64,000 bases of DNA from Diphasiastrum complanatum (GCA_029204225.1 CM055094.1:13100813-13164812); one strand, 5' to 3'. Counted from the stretch's first letter, positions 34,260 to 47,207 are shown. Program-made: numbers and translations. The notes: generated by a model not told the origin, from the letters alone.

Positions 34260-35695
34260 ATGATCAACGTCTCTTTATTTTAGAGTTTACTCTATTCATG
34301 GAACATACATCCATGATAGTATTACAAGTAAAGGCTTTTTACATGACCAGGTCTAAGCCAAGTTTGGCTCTAAAAGTCTCAAACTTTTATTTACTTAAAG
34401 CTTTTGTAAATATATCACCAACTTGTAATAACGTAGAACAATGTACAATACTTATATCTTCAGATTGTAACTTTTCACGCACAAAGTGATATTTTACTCC
34501 AATATGTTTTGTCCTTGCGTGAAAAATAGAATTTTTAGCCGATTGTATTCCACTTTGACTGTCACAGAAAATAACAGTGGGATTTAGCTGCTTCATGCCA
34601 ATCTCACACAACAACTTACGTAGCCAAACAGCTTCTTGGGTAGCAGAACTCAACGCTTTATATTCGGCTTCTGTGGAAGAAAGAGAAATAGTATCTTGCT
34701 TCTTGCTAGACCATGAAAAACAACCGCTACCAAAATTGAAGGCATAACCTGTTGTTGACTTTCTATCATCTATACTTCCCGCCCAATCACAATATAACCT
34801 TGCAACTTAGGTAAAACACTTTGTCTTTTGTAGATTAGGCCAAGGTTAGGTGTACCTTTCACATACCTCAAAATCTTTTTTGCAGCTTTCTAATGGTCCA
34901 TAGTGGGTGATGACATGAATTGGCTAATCAAACTTACAGCATAGCAGATATAGGACATGTAGTCGTAAGATATATCAAACTCCCAACTAGCCGACGAAAT
35001 AGAGTAGCATCAACATGTGCACTATCATCAATACGAGATAATTTCTTACCAGCTTCGCAAGGGGTGATGAAAGGTTTGCGTTCCGTCATGTGAAATCTCT
35101 CCAATATCTCGCCCACATACTTGTTTTGACATAACCTGATATCACTGTCAGTTTGCCATACTTTGACACCCAAGCAATAGTGCATAAGATCTAAATATGT
35201 CATCTCAAACTGCTTGCATAAGTTGGCTTTGATAGAACGAGTGAGATTCTCATCATTGCCCGTGATAATGATATCATCAACGTAAAGTACAATCAAGGCA
35301 ATGCTATGATCATTTATAAGAACATAAAGATTTGGATCTGAATTTGTTCTTACAAACCCATGAGAAAGAAAGTAATTGTCAATGCGTCCATACCATGCAC
35401 GTGGCGCTTGGTTAAGGCCATAAAGTGCTTTGTGTAGTTTACATACCTTCTATTCTTGCCCTTTTGCCATGAAGCGTTGCGGTTGGACCATGTAAACTTC
35501 TTCTTCTAAGTCACCATTCAAAAATGCGGACTTCACATCCATTTGATCTTCCACCCAAAATGAGATGCTAGGGCAATGACAAGGCGTAGCATAGTCCACT
35601 TAGCCACTGGAGCAAATGTCTCTTCATAGTCAATTCCTTTGCTTTGCTCATAACCCTTCACTACTAGGCATGCCTTATTTAGGCTTCTTGAGGTC
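34260..35695 (-). pseudogene. Copia J RT C-terminal part and RNase H
   Basis: Minus-strand continuation of the copia RT. From about 35690 down: [70 protein letters not shown], then LIVLYVDDIIITGND (YVDD catalytic motif intact, about 35280), VGEILERFHMTERKPFITPC, RRLVGSLIYLTTTCP; RNase H follows with [34 protein letters not shown] and [20 protein letters not shown] (34560-34450). A stop near 35450 and other lesions break the frame. It starts just after the RT segment that ends at 23800 (plus), and ends at the 3' LTR. Confidence 0.88.
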
Positions 35696-35699
35696 CTAG

Positions 35700-37040
35700 A
35701 ATACACCTTTTAGGTTTAAATTAAGTGATTTGATAATTTTTCATCTAGAAATGCAAAACTAGTGAAAATTGTGTTTCTTTTTGGCTCGATTTTGGATAAG
35801 TTTGTGATTGAAGATCTCAATGTGATTGAAACTGAATTTAGAGGGTTTTATTTGTGAGACAATTGTGGCTCTAAAGTGCTTTTGGTTCAGTGTAGGTGGA
35901 TTCACCCTTCTTGTGAAGTTGAGATCAAGGAGGAAGCTAGTTCTGATCAAATCTATAGTAAATTAAACTAGGTTTGGATCTAGTTTGGATCTAGAAGATT
36001 GATCAAGCTCAAGATCATCTTAGATCTTGTTGAGAAATCAGAGAGTGACTTTTTTCAAGTCCCAAAGAGAGTGGAATAGCTAGTTGTGATTATATCTGGT
36101 ACAATCTATCTTGTTTATTGAATCTATCTCTCTATCATTATGAGTACCACTCGATGGGACAATTTTCTACCACCCCCATTTTATGATCCTAATATGACCT
36201 TGGCGTCAACTAAGATAAAGACCAACTTCCAGTGGCCCAAGTGTATTATAGAGCGGCGATGTTAGGCCATCCATGGCCTCGGAAATTTCAAACCTGGACA
36301 ACCCAATTTTGGATCGAGGGTGTCCACAAAGTCTTTTTTCCCACCAAAGGATCAGCACAGTTTGCGTCGAATATATGGACGACGTCACAAGACATTTAAT
36401 AAAGCGTCGCTATGAAACCCGAGGCTAGTACTAAGCTCCATAGTGTCGAGGGACCGACACTACTTCAAGTTGGAGGCCCTGTTGTGGGTATTCTCTATAT
36501 ATAAATAAAATAGCCAAAAGTAGTAAAATAAGTTGCGAGGGTCATGGCATCCTGCGATCGTAAGCCCATAGCCCAATGAGCACTTGCAAATAATGTATTT
36601 TTAATAAACTAGACTTTGGGCCATAATTAAAATAATGTTAAAGAGGCCAAATTTTAAGTTTACTAAGGTTTGCTTAGTGGTCAAAAGTCAAAATGGTGGT
36701 AGGTGGGGTGTGCTTCTTTGTGCACCATATATTAGAATGTGTTTCTTTTGAAAGGTTAGGATGTCAATCCTACCTTCTTGAAGTAGCCAATAGAAACCAA
36801 GGGGCAAGGGCCTCCCCAAAGATAAAAAGGCACCTCTTGTAACCCATTACACATGCTAATAGAAAGCAGGAAACTCTACGACTTTGGAGATCCAAGCATC
36901 TTCATGTGCTAATGCTTTCATGCTTTGCTATTGTTTGTGTTTGTTATTTATTTTCCCATTTTGCATTGTTCTTGCTTTGTGTTTTTAAATGGCTTCTCCA
37001 ATGTATGTAGTGTTGATGAGCACATGAGCTAACCTCCCTC
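35700..37040. other. Unassigned AT-rich region right of the breakpoint
   Basis: No recognised gene. A short plus frame begins MSTTRWDNFLPPPFYDPNM at about 36139 but has stops and no known domain. 36780-36850 has a GATAAAAAGG TATA-like string followed by CTCTTGTAACC, which would fit an old LTR; no partner was found. A (TC)n run lies at 37047-37079. Confidence 0.4.
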
Positions 37041-37041
37041 A

Positions 37042-37082
<41 letters not shown>

Positions 37083-37386
37083 CATACCACCTTTCACCTC
37101 TATCTATGATGTTAACATTAGAGTCGTCACAAAATGCACACAAAAGTGTGCGTTTCAAGCACCTATTTAAAAAATCATATCTCATAAACTATGATGAATC
37201 ACATCAAATCATTTCACATGTGTGTTCTTCATATACAAATTTACCGATTAAAAATTTTGAGACCATCATTTTGAGAAACTTATATGTAAGATATGATTTG
37301 TCAAACATGTGGGAGTAGTAATGAAACTGTGATATTGTCATATATGGGACTACATTGTTGTGAGGTTTACCTTCAATTCCTAGCTT

Positions 37387-37850
37387 GTCTACTCATTAAA
37401 ATCCTATATGATTATAGAAACATGCTTATAAAAGAAAAATTGAATTTGGAGATCTATAGAAATAGATACGTGCATTCAAAGTAAGCCTAAAACTGAAAAT
37501 ATCATATATGAGTGTATAATACCATGATTTTAAGAATATTTTTTTGGTTTGTCTACTTTAAAAGTATTATATGACCATAGAAACATGTCTCTGATATTTT
37601 TTTCAATTTGGAGTTATGTAGAGATAGATATGTGCATCTAAAGTACCCATGTCCAGTGTTGAAATGTATTGAAAGGTGCTAGAAAGTTTCAACTCTTTTG
37701 GAGGTGTTTTTTACAACTCTTTCTTTGGTTGTCTACTTTCAAAAATCCTTTATGACCATAGAAACATGTTTGTGATTTTTTTTTTAAAATTTGGAGTCCT
37801 GTAGAGATATATACGTGCACCTAAAGTTACCCATGTGAAGTGTTGAAAAG
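37387..37850. repeat. Tandem repeat, about 164-180-bp period, three units
   Basis: Units start at about 37387, 37551 and 37731. Shared text: GTCTACTTT, TATGACCATAGAAACATG, AATTTGGAG, GTAGAGATAGATA and CACCTAAAGT-like. Units two and three are exactly 180 bp apart; the third is incomplete and runs into copia F. No coding. Confidence 0.8.
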
Positions 37851-37859
37851 TGCGAAAAA

Positions 37860-38790
37860 TTGGGCACTTTTGTGCGCACACGCACAAAAATGTGCTGAAA
37901 ACAACTCTAGTGTTAATGTTAGTTTGGAGCTAGAGTTAGAGTGGGATAGAGTTACTTTAGTGTAGAAGCAACTAAATAAGAGCATTTGACTAACAATAAG
38001 AAGGTTATTAGTGATTGATGGAATGAACAAAATATTCTTTAAATTCACATTCCTATTAGTAGAAAGAGAAATAGGAATTGTGCCAATCCCTTTGATTGCA
38101 CACTCACCATCATCGGCCGTGTAGATCACCTTCTTGTCACCTTCATATGCCACCAATGATGAGTAATGTTGTTTATAAAATGTCATAGGTCAGCTAGCTC
38201 TACTATCAATCCACCAAGGATCAATATCTCCATGATTAGCCAACAAGTAAGAAGACATAACAAAGGAATCATTTGAATTTTGTTCATCAACACCATCCTC
38301 ATCTAGAGTTAGATTGCTTTGCTTATCACCTTGATCTCTTTTCTTCTTGAAGCAATCACTAGCAAAATGTCCTTTGACTCCACAATAGAAACATTTTAGC
38401 TTTGATCTATCTATCTTCTTGCCAACAAAAGTAGAAGGCTCACCTTGATCTTGCCCTTTAGACTACTTGCCTTTGCTCTTGCCCTTGAAATTGCCTTTTG
38501 AGAACAAAGCTTCCTCCTCTCCAACTTGAGATGTAGAAGATGATTCCCCTCTTGCTTGCAGTCTAAACTCTTCAGCCACCAAGACCTCTTGCAAGTGCTC
38601 CATACTTGGCAATGTCTTTTGAATAGCAAAACTTTGCACCAAGTTAGCATGTTCATCCAATAAGCCATTAAAAACTACTTGCAGAAGCTCAACATCCTTC
38701 ACTTTCCCCTTCCATAATGACCCCTAGAGGTGATTTTCTATCCAATCACCATAAATATGGCACATGGTCTCTTATGTGTTCGTCTAATGG
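37860..38790 (-). pseudogene. Copia F gag-protease remnant
   Basis: Minus-strand copia fragment. From about 38790: IYGDWIENHL, VELLQVVFNGLLDEHANLVQ, SFAIQKTLPSMEHLQEVLVA (gag), a stop at about 38462, zinc knuckle CFYCGVKGHFASDC (about 38396-38355), then the protease WWIDSRAS with the active Gly changed to Arg and a stop, MTFYKQHYSSLVAYEGDKKV and NLKNILFIPSITNNLL. It lacks LTRs and everything after the protease, ending in the 180-bp repeat array. Confidence 0.82.
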
Positions 38791-39100
38791 AAAGTGACAC
38801 TTGGCCCCAAAGAGATATTCTCATATAGATATAGGCCTCAACTCATGGCTCTTGGCCCTAGAATGAGATGGGGGTCGGAGCATTGCATTTTTATAAAGTT
38901 GACGAGATGAAAATCGGAACCATTGAAAATGTGAAAAAATTCACACAGGTGGAACAATCAAAATTTTGGGTGCAATCACAGTCCTTATGTGTGCATTTAC
39001 AAGGAACCTAGGAGTTTGCATACATATGTACTCTTTATAATTAAGGATTTACTTACAAGACACTTTTTAGTTTTGCTACATGAATTTACTCTTCTTAGCA
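38791..39100. other. Spacer, nothing recognised
   Basis: About 300 bp between copia F and the CT/CA arrays with no supported coding or repeat. Confidence 0.5.
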
Positions 39101-39104
39101 TCAC

Positions 39105-39162
39105 AATCTCTCTCTCTCTCTCTCTCTCTCATACACACTCTCACTCACACGCGAGCGTGCAT

Positions 39163-39206
<44 letters not shown>

Positions 39207-39346
39207 GAGTGCCTTTTGGTATTGTCAACTCGTGGGATCATAAAGAATCAAACTTGGGTGGTCGAGCCCAACTCGTGGGATCACAAAGAATCAAATCCGG
39301 TCGAACCCAACTCAAGCGTAATACATCAGCTCACACCAAGTGTGGG

Positions 39347-39388
<42 letters not shown>

Positions 39389-39530
39389 AGACTGGCCACA
39401 TGAGGGTTTTTGAACCCTAGTTGAACCCAACTCAAGCGCGATGCATCAGCTCACACCAAGTGTGGGAATCTCTCTCTCTCTCTTTCTCTCTCTAAGAGTG
39501 CCCACATTAGGGTTTTTGAACCAACCCTAG
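39105..39530. repeat. (TC)n/(AC)20 arrays and a 118-bp duplication
   Basis: (TC)13 at about 39105-39130, (AC)20 at 39165-39205 and (TC)n at 39349-39387. A unit of about 118 bp (39306-39420) with GAACCCAACTCAAGCG, CTCACACCAAGTGTGGGAAT, a TC run and AGGGTTTTTGAACC is repeated at 39424-39530. A 50-bp sub-repeat (AACTCGTGGGATCA) occurs at about 39228 and 39269. Open frames through here are only translated microsatellite. Confidence 0.9.
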
Positions 39531-39599
39531 TTCATGGATGTGTGCCATGAATTGGTTGGTTTAGGCAACCAAGCAAAAAAGCACATTCAAGCTATGCTA

Positions 39600-39900
39600 C
39601 TAGAGGGTCTGTGAGAGTTCTTACTGGAAGGATTTGCTGGATATGCAAGAGTTTGATATGTCTATCAGATATAGACGGGAGAAATTCAATACAGTAGCAG
39701 ATGCCCTTAGCAGAATGCCTATGATAAACGAGCTGAGTTTTACTCAGATTCGTAATGAGTTACTCGAGTCCTTGAGAGAGAAATGCCAGCATGATGCATT
39801 CTTCTCTACTATCCGGAACTCAGTCCAAAGCAGACACTTACAGACTCCTTTTGCACAGCCAAGAATTGGCTCTCTCATGTGGCAGCACCATGTAGATTTT
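39600..39900 (+). pseudogene. Gypsy RNase H C-terminus / integrase N-terminus scrap
   Basis: A 110-codon plus frame reads LLDMQEFDMSIRYRREKFNT then VADALSRMP, the classical end of gypsy RNase H (usually YRKGKENQVADALSR), followed by a degenerate segment with EKCQHDAFFSTIRN. RT before it and the integrase after it are missing. Confidence 0.8.
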
Positions 39901-40044
39901 TATCTCATGAGACTATGCCATATCTCTCTCTCTCTCTCAATCAAGAGTGGTGACATTTGGGGGTAAATGTACATGGTGGAGTGTGAAGTGGCCCATCACG
40001 TTTGGGTTGGCCTGCCCTAATAAATAATACTCACATTCAAAACG

Positions 40045-40397
40045 TAGAACGGATACTAGTACGTCTTCGTGTGGAATGTAATACACAAACTTGAAGAAGA
40101 AAAAGGAGAGCAAAGAGCAAGAGGAAGGAAAAGCATGGCGCCAATTTGTAATTGAGAGAGAGAGAGAGAGAGGGAGAGGGCGCGCCACAGAGAAAGGAAG
40201 AGGGGGAGGAGCAGCAGCAAGCTGCTGCGAGACTCCGAGTTACCGCGCTCCAATTGAACGTCCTGCGTTGCAGCAGTCTTACAGCAAAAGCGACCACTCT
40301 TCTCAATTCCTCGGCCTTCGATTTCCATATTCAAACGTACGCTCTTTTGCATTGCTCAACATCCCCGTTTCTTTTCTTCTTCTGCTTCAATCGGAAG
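40045..40397 (+). other. Host gene exon 1, probable 5' untranslated exon
   Basis: A GC-richer island within AT-rich surroundings, with purine-rich 5'UTR style sequence, a short (GA)n, GGCGCGCC and CT-rich text, ending CGGAAG before GTAAGAAAA, a good splice donor at 40398. A tiny upstream frame (ATGGCGCCAATTTGTAATTGA, seven triplets) starts at 40134. A TAATAAATAATA string at about 40019 may act as TATA. The start limit is approximate. The nearest downstream acceptor with a good frame is 44536. Role as first exon is inference; the open frames here have no domains. Confidence 0.5.
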
Positions 40398-43300
40398 GTA
40401 AGAAAAAATCTGGTGACATATTAGCTTTTACCCTGCGCTCATCCACTTTAGTCAACAAAAGCTTTTCAGTTCATTTTTCAACACGCATGGTTATCCAGAA
40501 GCCTATGAAGCTCCTTCTATGGATTTTGGTTACAAATGCGAAACATGCTTTCAGTCGCATTAGACGTCTTGGTTTGTTATATAGTCTAGAAAGGTTGCTC
40601 CGCATTCAGTGTTGGACTGTTGGAGAGCCTCAATGTGTCAGCATATTTGCGTGATCCAATTTTCATTGCCGTTTATTTATATTAGCGGAAATATGTGCAA
40701 TTATCTCCAATTTGTTTTCCTTCCATTCTCATTATTTGGTTTCCAATGCACTATTTTCTTAGGCATCCTACGTGACACTTGTTGTATAGGAGAATGGCCG
40801 TTCTAGTATCTCTGTTTGTGGTAAGGGTCATTTGAGAAGTTCCGAAGAGCCATGGCTTTCAAAATGAGCCCAACAGCAAACAAAAAACAGTGGAAAGACC
40901 GTTTTTATTGTAAAAATTGATCAAAAAGTTCATGTGTTTAAACCTAGAATGAGTGTAAGATCTGTTGTACAAAATGTTTAAGCAACATTTTTCACCAGAA
41001 ATTAGTTTTCATAATTGGTAAATTTTTCTACCAGCGGATGAAGATCTTAATTGATGGGCCATAGAGATATGTTCAAATTTGTGACTATACGGTTTATGGG
41101 GCATGCGAATGTATATGTCACACCTTTCCATGGGGAAACAGACTTAATTTAGCTCAGATAGTACTGGTATAATATATTTCAAGTCATGGGTAGTCACGAT
41201 ATTTGATTGTAGACTCTTTAGGAATGTGATCATCCTCCAATTAGTCAAATATTTCAGCTGGTAACATAGTTGCGCATGTTCTAGAATGTAGAAAAATAGA
41301 TATAGACGAACAATACTAGACTGAATCTATATAGTGCAAAAGATCGTACACAAAGAGAGACGTTCACATGAGCACAACGATTTATTGAGTAACTGGTTGG
41401 CAATTCTTAATCACAATGAACATCTAGGTCAGAGTTCGATCCCTCATAGACATCAGGAGAATATGTGGTTTTTTCTCAGATTTATTTATCATGAGAGTAA
41501 AGCTGAGATCTGTTTAGTTTTGATAGTTGTTTGCTTTATGGAGACATTTATATGCTCCTTTTAGCTCTTAACATACTTGTGATGTGCTTATTTGGTCTTA
41601 TGTGCCTTTTGGCATTAATAGACGCTAATAAAGCTTTTGTTCTTTTTTTGTTTCTCTTTACCAACTAAGGTAAAAAAGAGACATCATACATGAGAACATA
41701 ATCTAATGTCAGCCGACATTCCCTCTTGTTGTCCACAAATCTGCAATCCAACCTCTTCCAATGCTAGCCATTTGATCAATAAGATGCTAGAGCTAATTCT
41801 TAAGAAAATGCAGTTATGAGAGAGGAGGTTGCCAAACTTCAAGAAGAGGCTTTGGCAAAGATTCAGACCTTTTTCGCACAAATTAAAACACAAGGAGGAG
41901 ACCAAGTCTAATGCAACCATAATCAAGAATCACTCAAAAAAAGAGATGACTCCAATGGCAATGATAATCTCAGCTCTTCGAAGATAAATTGAGTGGGAGT
42001 AAGCCCTCACTATCAAGGTACCTAGAATTCCAAATATGAGTGATGCTGTATTGGAAGCCCAATGCTTTCTTCATACTATCATTAGATAGAAGAAATTGGG
42101 TATGGATACAACATGGAAGACAACGAAAGAGAAAACCATATTGGCCATTAAATTTACTTGTTGGAGTCATAGAGAGTCTTAGACAAAGGGCCAAGCTTCA
42201 AGGTACACATGTATCTATGGATGATGATCATACCTGCATGTGAGTGGAAGAGCGTTGCAAGGCTTGGCAAAAAGCCAAGAACACCTGGAGATGGGTCGTC
42301 ACTTTTTGTGAGGGTAGGGCACATTCATAGACATGAGAACTGTTCCAAGTGGTCATGCACAAGGAGTTGGGGAAAGACAATCATGCATAGGGAGTTGAAG
42401 CTTCTGGGCAAGGGAAACCCTAAACCGAACCACACCTATTGCAACTATGTTACTGCAACTATAATGGTATCCAGATTGCATACATATTTTATGGTTTCAT
42501 ATAGTGGCAATATTCTACTTTTTACGAAGACAAATGAGAGTCAAGAGGGAGATTTGTCAATGTTTCCAAGCTTCACATGAGACTTAATATATCGCACAGA
42601 GATCATATCAACTGGTGGTAGAGGAGAGAGACTTCCTACACCCATTCCTCACACAGTGGTCAAAAATCATGAGCAGGTGCACACTATATGAGTCAAGCTT
42701 ACCTAGACATGGTTAGAGAGGGATGTGTACATTGCAACATGTTACGTTTCGTCAGAGGATACAATGCTCCTTGTTTTTTGATATATCAACCGACATAATA
42801 TCATATTCAGAGAGAGGACACATACTACGTCTGGGTCACTCTGACACTCAAACAAGAAGACAGATTTATACTCCTGATGTGGAAAAGGACCTTTTATATA
42901 TCCATGCACTTGACAGTGGTGATTTTCATTGTCATGAATCTCTCCTGACTATCTCATCTCGGACTCTTTGAGACCAGTCTTCCCTTTTTTTGCATGTGGG
43001 CACAATAACTTTATCAAAATTCAAATCAGTGTTTCATAAGCCGATTGGAAGTGGAGCTATGAATATACCAATTTGACCGATTCGAATCGGTCCCCCTAGT
43101 GATAGAACCTTAGAATCAAAAATGTCTTTTTTTTTCATGCCTAGCCTTCTATTACAACAAAAAAGCAGTTTTAAAGGTGCAAACTTCATTGTCATAATTT
43201 AACTTTAGCTCTATAGACTACATTATATAGTATAACAAGGTTATGCCTATCTACTATCGATTCCCGAATCATAGATATCAAGTGCTCAATAATTTAAATG

Positions 43301-44439
43301 CTCGATGTAACTTGAAAGGATTGAAATTTGCAGAGCTCTTTGAAAAATAATTGAAACATAGTAGTAGGTACTTGATCAGTGATAGCAAGCCAAGTAGTAA
43401 GCAAACCTTGAAATCAGATCAACGGCTTCAATGCTTAGCGTCAAAACAAAAGATCAACGACTTCAATGCTTAGCGTCAAACAAACGACATGTCAACAATC
43501 ACACTTATACAACTACCCCTTATTTGGGCGGTCTAACACTAGGCCATTAGATATCGATAGATAGGCCCTTGAACACAAGGATAATTCATTTGGATCAGAT
43601 TTAGGAAAGCCATGTACATCAATGAAAGTGCTTTCCGAATCAAATCAGATTTTCATATTGGCCTAAATCAAGAATAACTATTAATTGCTGATTGCAAATG
43701 AGTCAACAACTTTCAACTTCTAAATTCTCACACAATTTCGAAATCGATTAGATCTAGGAGAGGGTTATGGATTTACTGAAGATTCTATTCGAGACTGAAG
43801 AAACCTTCAAGAGAAAAAGAATTCAAATAGCCTAAATATGTATCCTGTTTCGAATCGAACACCCAAATCGTGGGTCAAATATGTTTGAGTTATGATTGAA
43901 GGAAACGTTAATTAAGATCATCGCCTTTCTACAAGGTCTACAACCTTTTGTATGATACAAAGTAAGTCACATGGCCCAAAATAAAAAATACATAGCTTTT
44001 CAAAGATAAATTCTTCTCCAACTAACCCATCTCCTAATCTTGAGAATAGAAACTCTAGACAATTTTGTATTTTGAAGTCTGTTCCATAATGGATTGCAAC
44101 TTTTTCGGAAATCCTTTTGGAACACATGTTCTCTACACATTCTGTGAAGGATGTGTTAAACACTTTGTAACATGCACATGTTACAGCTGACCTAAAGTGT
44201 TAGCTGGGGGCAAAATTATCGCTCCACTTTTTTCGTGATATACCTAATAGTTTAGGATTTAGGGTTTAGGAGCTATATAAGCAATCTGGCTATATTTTAG
44301 TTGCATCTAAGTAGAGAATTTGTCTGGATCTTAGGTTTCTAGTATACCAATTTGTGTCACCAGATGTTATAAGCAGGTTATTGTTGTGTTAATCTAAAAT
44401 ACTATAGGTGGTTGGTGGCTGCATTTTCTCTCGGAAGGG

Positions 44440-44511
<72 letters not shown>

Positions 44512-44535
44512 TTTGAATTTTTTTCTTTATTGCAG
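40398..44535 (+). other. Host gene intron 1, about 4.1 kb
   Basis: Runs from donor GTAAGA to acceptor TTTATTGCAG. I see no intact transposon inside. 42000-43000 has several short open stretches with no recognised domain. A (GA)32 array at 44443-44506 lies only 30 bp before the acceptor, in the place of the polypyrimidine/branch region. Confidence 0.45.
44443..44506. repeat. (GA)32 microsatellite beside splice acceptor
   Basis: 64-bp GA run ending 29 bp upstream of exon 2. Length changes here could affect splicing. Confidence 0.98.
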
Positions 44536-44623
44536 GCACTGTTTATGGCGTTTATTGAGAAAACGAATTTCAACATCAGAAAACCAACATTTTTTGAAGA
44601 CGGTTCTGATGATTATCCAAAAG
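44536..44623 (+). CDS. Host gene exon 2 with start codon
   Basis: Preceded by TTTATTGCAG. ATG at 44545 opens 26 codons beginning MAFIEKTNFNIRKPTFFED and ending DDYPK, then one base before the donor GTACATG at 44624. The single leftover base joins GT at the start of exon 3 to give Gly, keeping the frame open (DYPK then GFSDLCERATQ). That phase match across 15.8 kb is the main support. No signal peptide or membrane segment is visible. Confidence 0.65.
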
Positions 44624-46259
44624 GTACATGTGCTCAAAATGGGGGGAAGCCTATTTGCTATTGAGATCATGCTAATTCACTTTTGAGCTCTTACGCATAC
44701 AAAATTGTTTTGATATGGAAGCATTCAGTTTGGGCTTTGGTTACATGTAATGCACAACACATAATAACATCACAAGACACTTAAGCTAAGAACATCCAGT
44801 ACCCAATTTAAAAGTATAATATTTTGAAATAAAATGTTGAAACTTAGCAGTCATGTTTTGATATTGAACATCTTTGTTTACATGGGAACTCCATTATAAA
44901 CCTCGATAGTCTTTGTCCATAAATGGAAAATTTAACTTGTATAATGTAGGACGAGGTAGAGCTCTTGGGGAGGCCCTTTTTGTTAAAAAACAATGATAAT
45001 TTGACCCCTAACGTTAATGTGCCATGCTTGCGAGTTATATTTAGGGACCTATGTGATTTATAGTAACTATAGTTAATTGGTGCGTGTAGCTACGAGTCAT
45101 TTTAGTATTGATGTCTATGACTTAGTAATAAACTTGGGAAATTACAAAGTATAGGAACTATATATAGATCAAGTTTTTTGCTTTTAGCTTTTAATTTTAT
45201 GTTTTTAGCTTTTGCTAAGGGTACTAGAAATCTATTTAAGGAGGACTGGCGCCCCAGGGCCCACCTCCCTCATTTCATTGTAGTGAGTTCTTCAGACTTA
45301 TGATAAATCTGAGATATGTTTCTATTGCTCAATCATCTTGTTGTGTGTGAGTACTAATATGATACTCCTCTATCTTGAATTATACTCATAATTCTGACAT
45401 GGTATAAGAGCATAGGTGCTTTTGATTGCTTCTGGTTGGAGCATTGAACATAGGAGCTGGATCGCTACAAGTGGGATCATTTTTAATCTGCAGGGCAAAA
45501 TTCTAGTATCGGATTACTACAAATCTACAGGATAGTAGATCGTTGGAGCACTGCTGTTTTTTCAGATTGCAGAACGTTGGAAGCTATGTTACAAAAGGCA
45601 GAATATAGAAACTAGTTTGCTACACTTTCACAAGACAGGTCGTTGAAGATCAGATTTACAAATTTGATCATCGAGACTCTTCAAAAGCAAAGGTTTTAGT
45701 TCTGAAAGCTAGAGAAGGATCGCTGGAAGGGTTACTGCTGTTCCAGAGCTTATTTTTTGGTGAAAACAGTTACCTGCTGTTTGCTGGTTCTGGATGACTC
45801 AGATTGCTGAAAGAAGTTTCAGTTTCCTGTCAGAAATAAAAATTGTTTATTTCTGATCAAGCCTTTGCTACAGTTTGCTGCAGATCTACTGTTGGAGGCA
45901 AGTCTTTTGATCACGACATGTCTACCAGTTAAGAGAATCCTTTACAGGTCGTTGCTGATAGTTGGTTGCATGTAAGTGAATCATCACTACAGTAGAACTA
46001 CATGAGGAAGGTAGGAGCTGGAGTCAGGGTACCGGACCAGTTCAAACAGATTATCGAATTTTTTTTTCACATCTGAAGTTGATTGGTTATTTTGGTTCTA
46101 TTTACATGCAAGTTCTTTTGAGAACAAGAACCATTATTCTTTGAAATTGTCAAAGATTTTTGAAGAACCACCATATATTGAAGAATTTTACGACAAATTC
46201 TGTGGAACTAGCAAAGATTTTTTAAACCGACAAAAATCTATCAAGAACCGACAAAATCT

Positions 46260-47207
46260 TTATTGACTTATGAGTGTCACACAATGGCATGTTTAAAAGA
46301 TGTGGTATTATACGAGGCAAGTAAACTTGACGGCACAAATTTTAGCATTTGGAAATTCAAGATGCAAAATATTTTCATGGACCGAGAATATTGGGATATT
46401 GTTATAGGTGGCAAAGTCCTCCCACAGCTGATAGAGAATTGTGAGAGTATATGAAACGGTGAAGAAAAGCTCATCATAGCATTAATTTATCAATCAAAGA
46501 TATGATTATTCATCATAATTTTGCCATGATGTTATCTTTACGAGAAACCAGACCTACCTTTAACGAATTGAATGCTATTCTATTACAAGAGGAAATGAAA
46601 CATCATAATCTCATGAACATGGAAGATTTTAAAGAGCAAGCATTCATAGCAAAGAAGCAGGGAAGAAAGGTGAAAAGTGGAAAAAGAATAAGGGGAAGAA
46701 ACAAAGAAATTGGGAGAACAACAATAAATCGAACCAACATGAAGATGGAGACGAGGCAAATTCCAACAGGAAGGGAAAATGCTTTATTTGCAGTAAGTGC
46801 GGTCGTTACGCAAAAGAATGCTGGAAAAACAAGTTCAACAAGAAGAAATAGGCAAGAAATTTTGCTGAAGGACTTGACATGAAATTGAGTGCTTTGGATC
46901 TTGATTTTCGGCATCAACATCTTCATGTGATTTCTCAAGGGAAGAAGAATGTTGGCTTATTGATTCAGGAACATATGACACCACGACGAGATTGGCTATC
47001 TAGTTTTCAACAACTAGATGATGGTACAATTGTCAACTTGGGAGACAATTATACTTACGGCATCAAGGTTGTTGGGAAGGTACATATTCAATTACCTTCA
47101 AGAAAGGTTGGTGATATCAAGGATGTTCTTAATGTATTTGGGATAAAGAAAAACATATTCTTAGTTTCAGCAATAGCAAAGCAACATATGGTTGTACAGT
47201 TTGATTA
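46260..47207 (+). pseudogene. Copia G gag and protease region, broken
   Basis: Starts with LYEASKLDGTNFSIWKFKMQ and NIFMDREYWDIV (46300-46400), typical of a copia gag N-terminus; a stop follows at about 46452. The middle of gag is missing or shifted. A zinc knuckle CFICSKCGRYAKECW is readable near 46780-46825 in another frame. The protease DSG is not recognisable (the expected place reads LLIQEHMTPRRDW); the conserved GIKVVGKVHIQLPSRKVG and DIKDVLNVFGIKKNIFLVSA follow. Confidence 0.85.

Noticed and set aside
40091-40654. 187-codon plus-strand frame across the host exon 1 area
   Set aside because: It reads through the likely splice donor at 40398 into intron and begins Lys/Glu-rich from purine repeats; no known domain. 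Treated as 5' untranslated exon instead.
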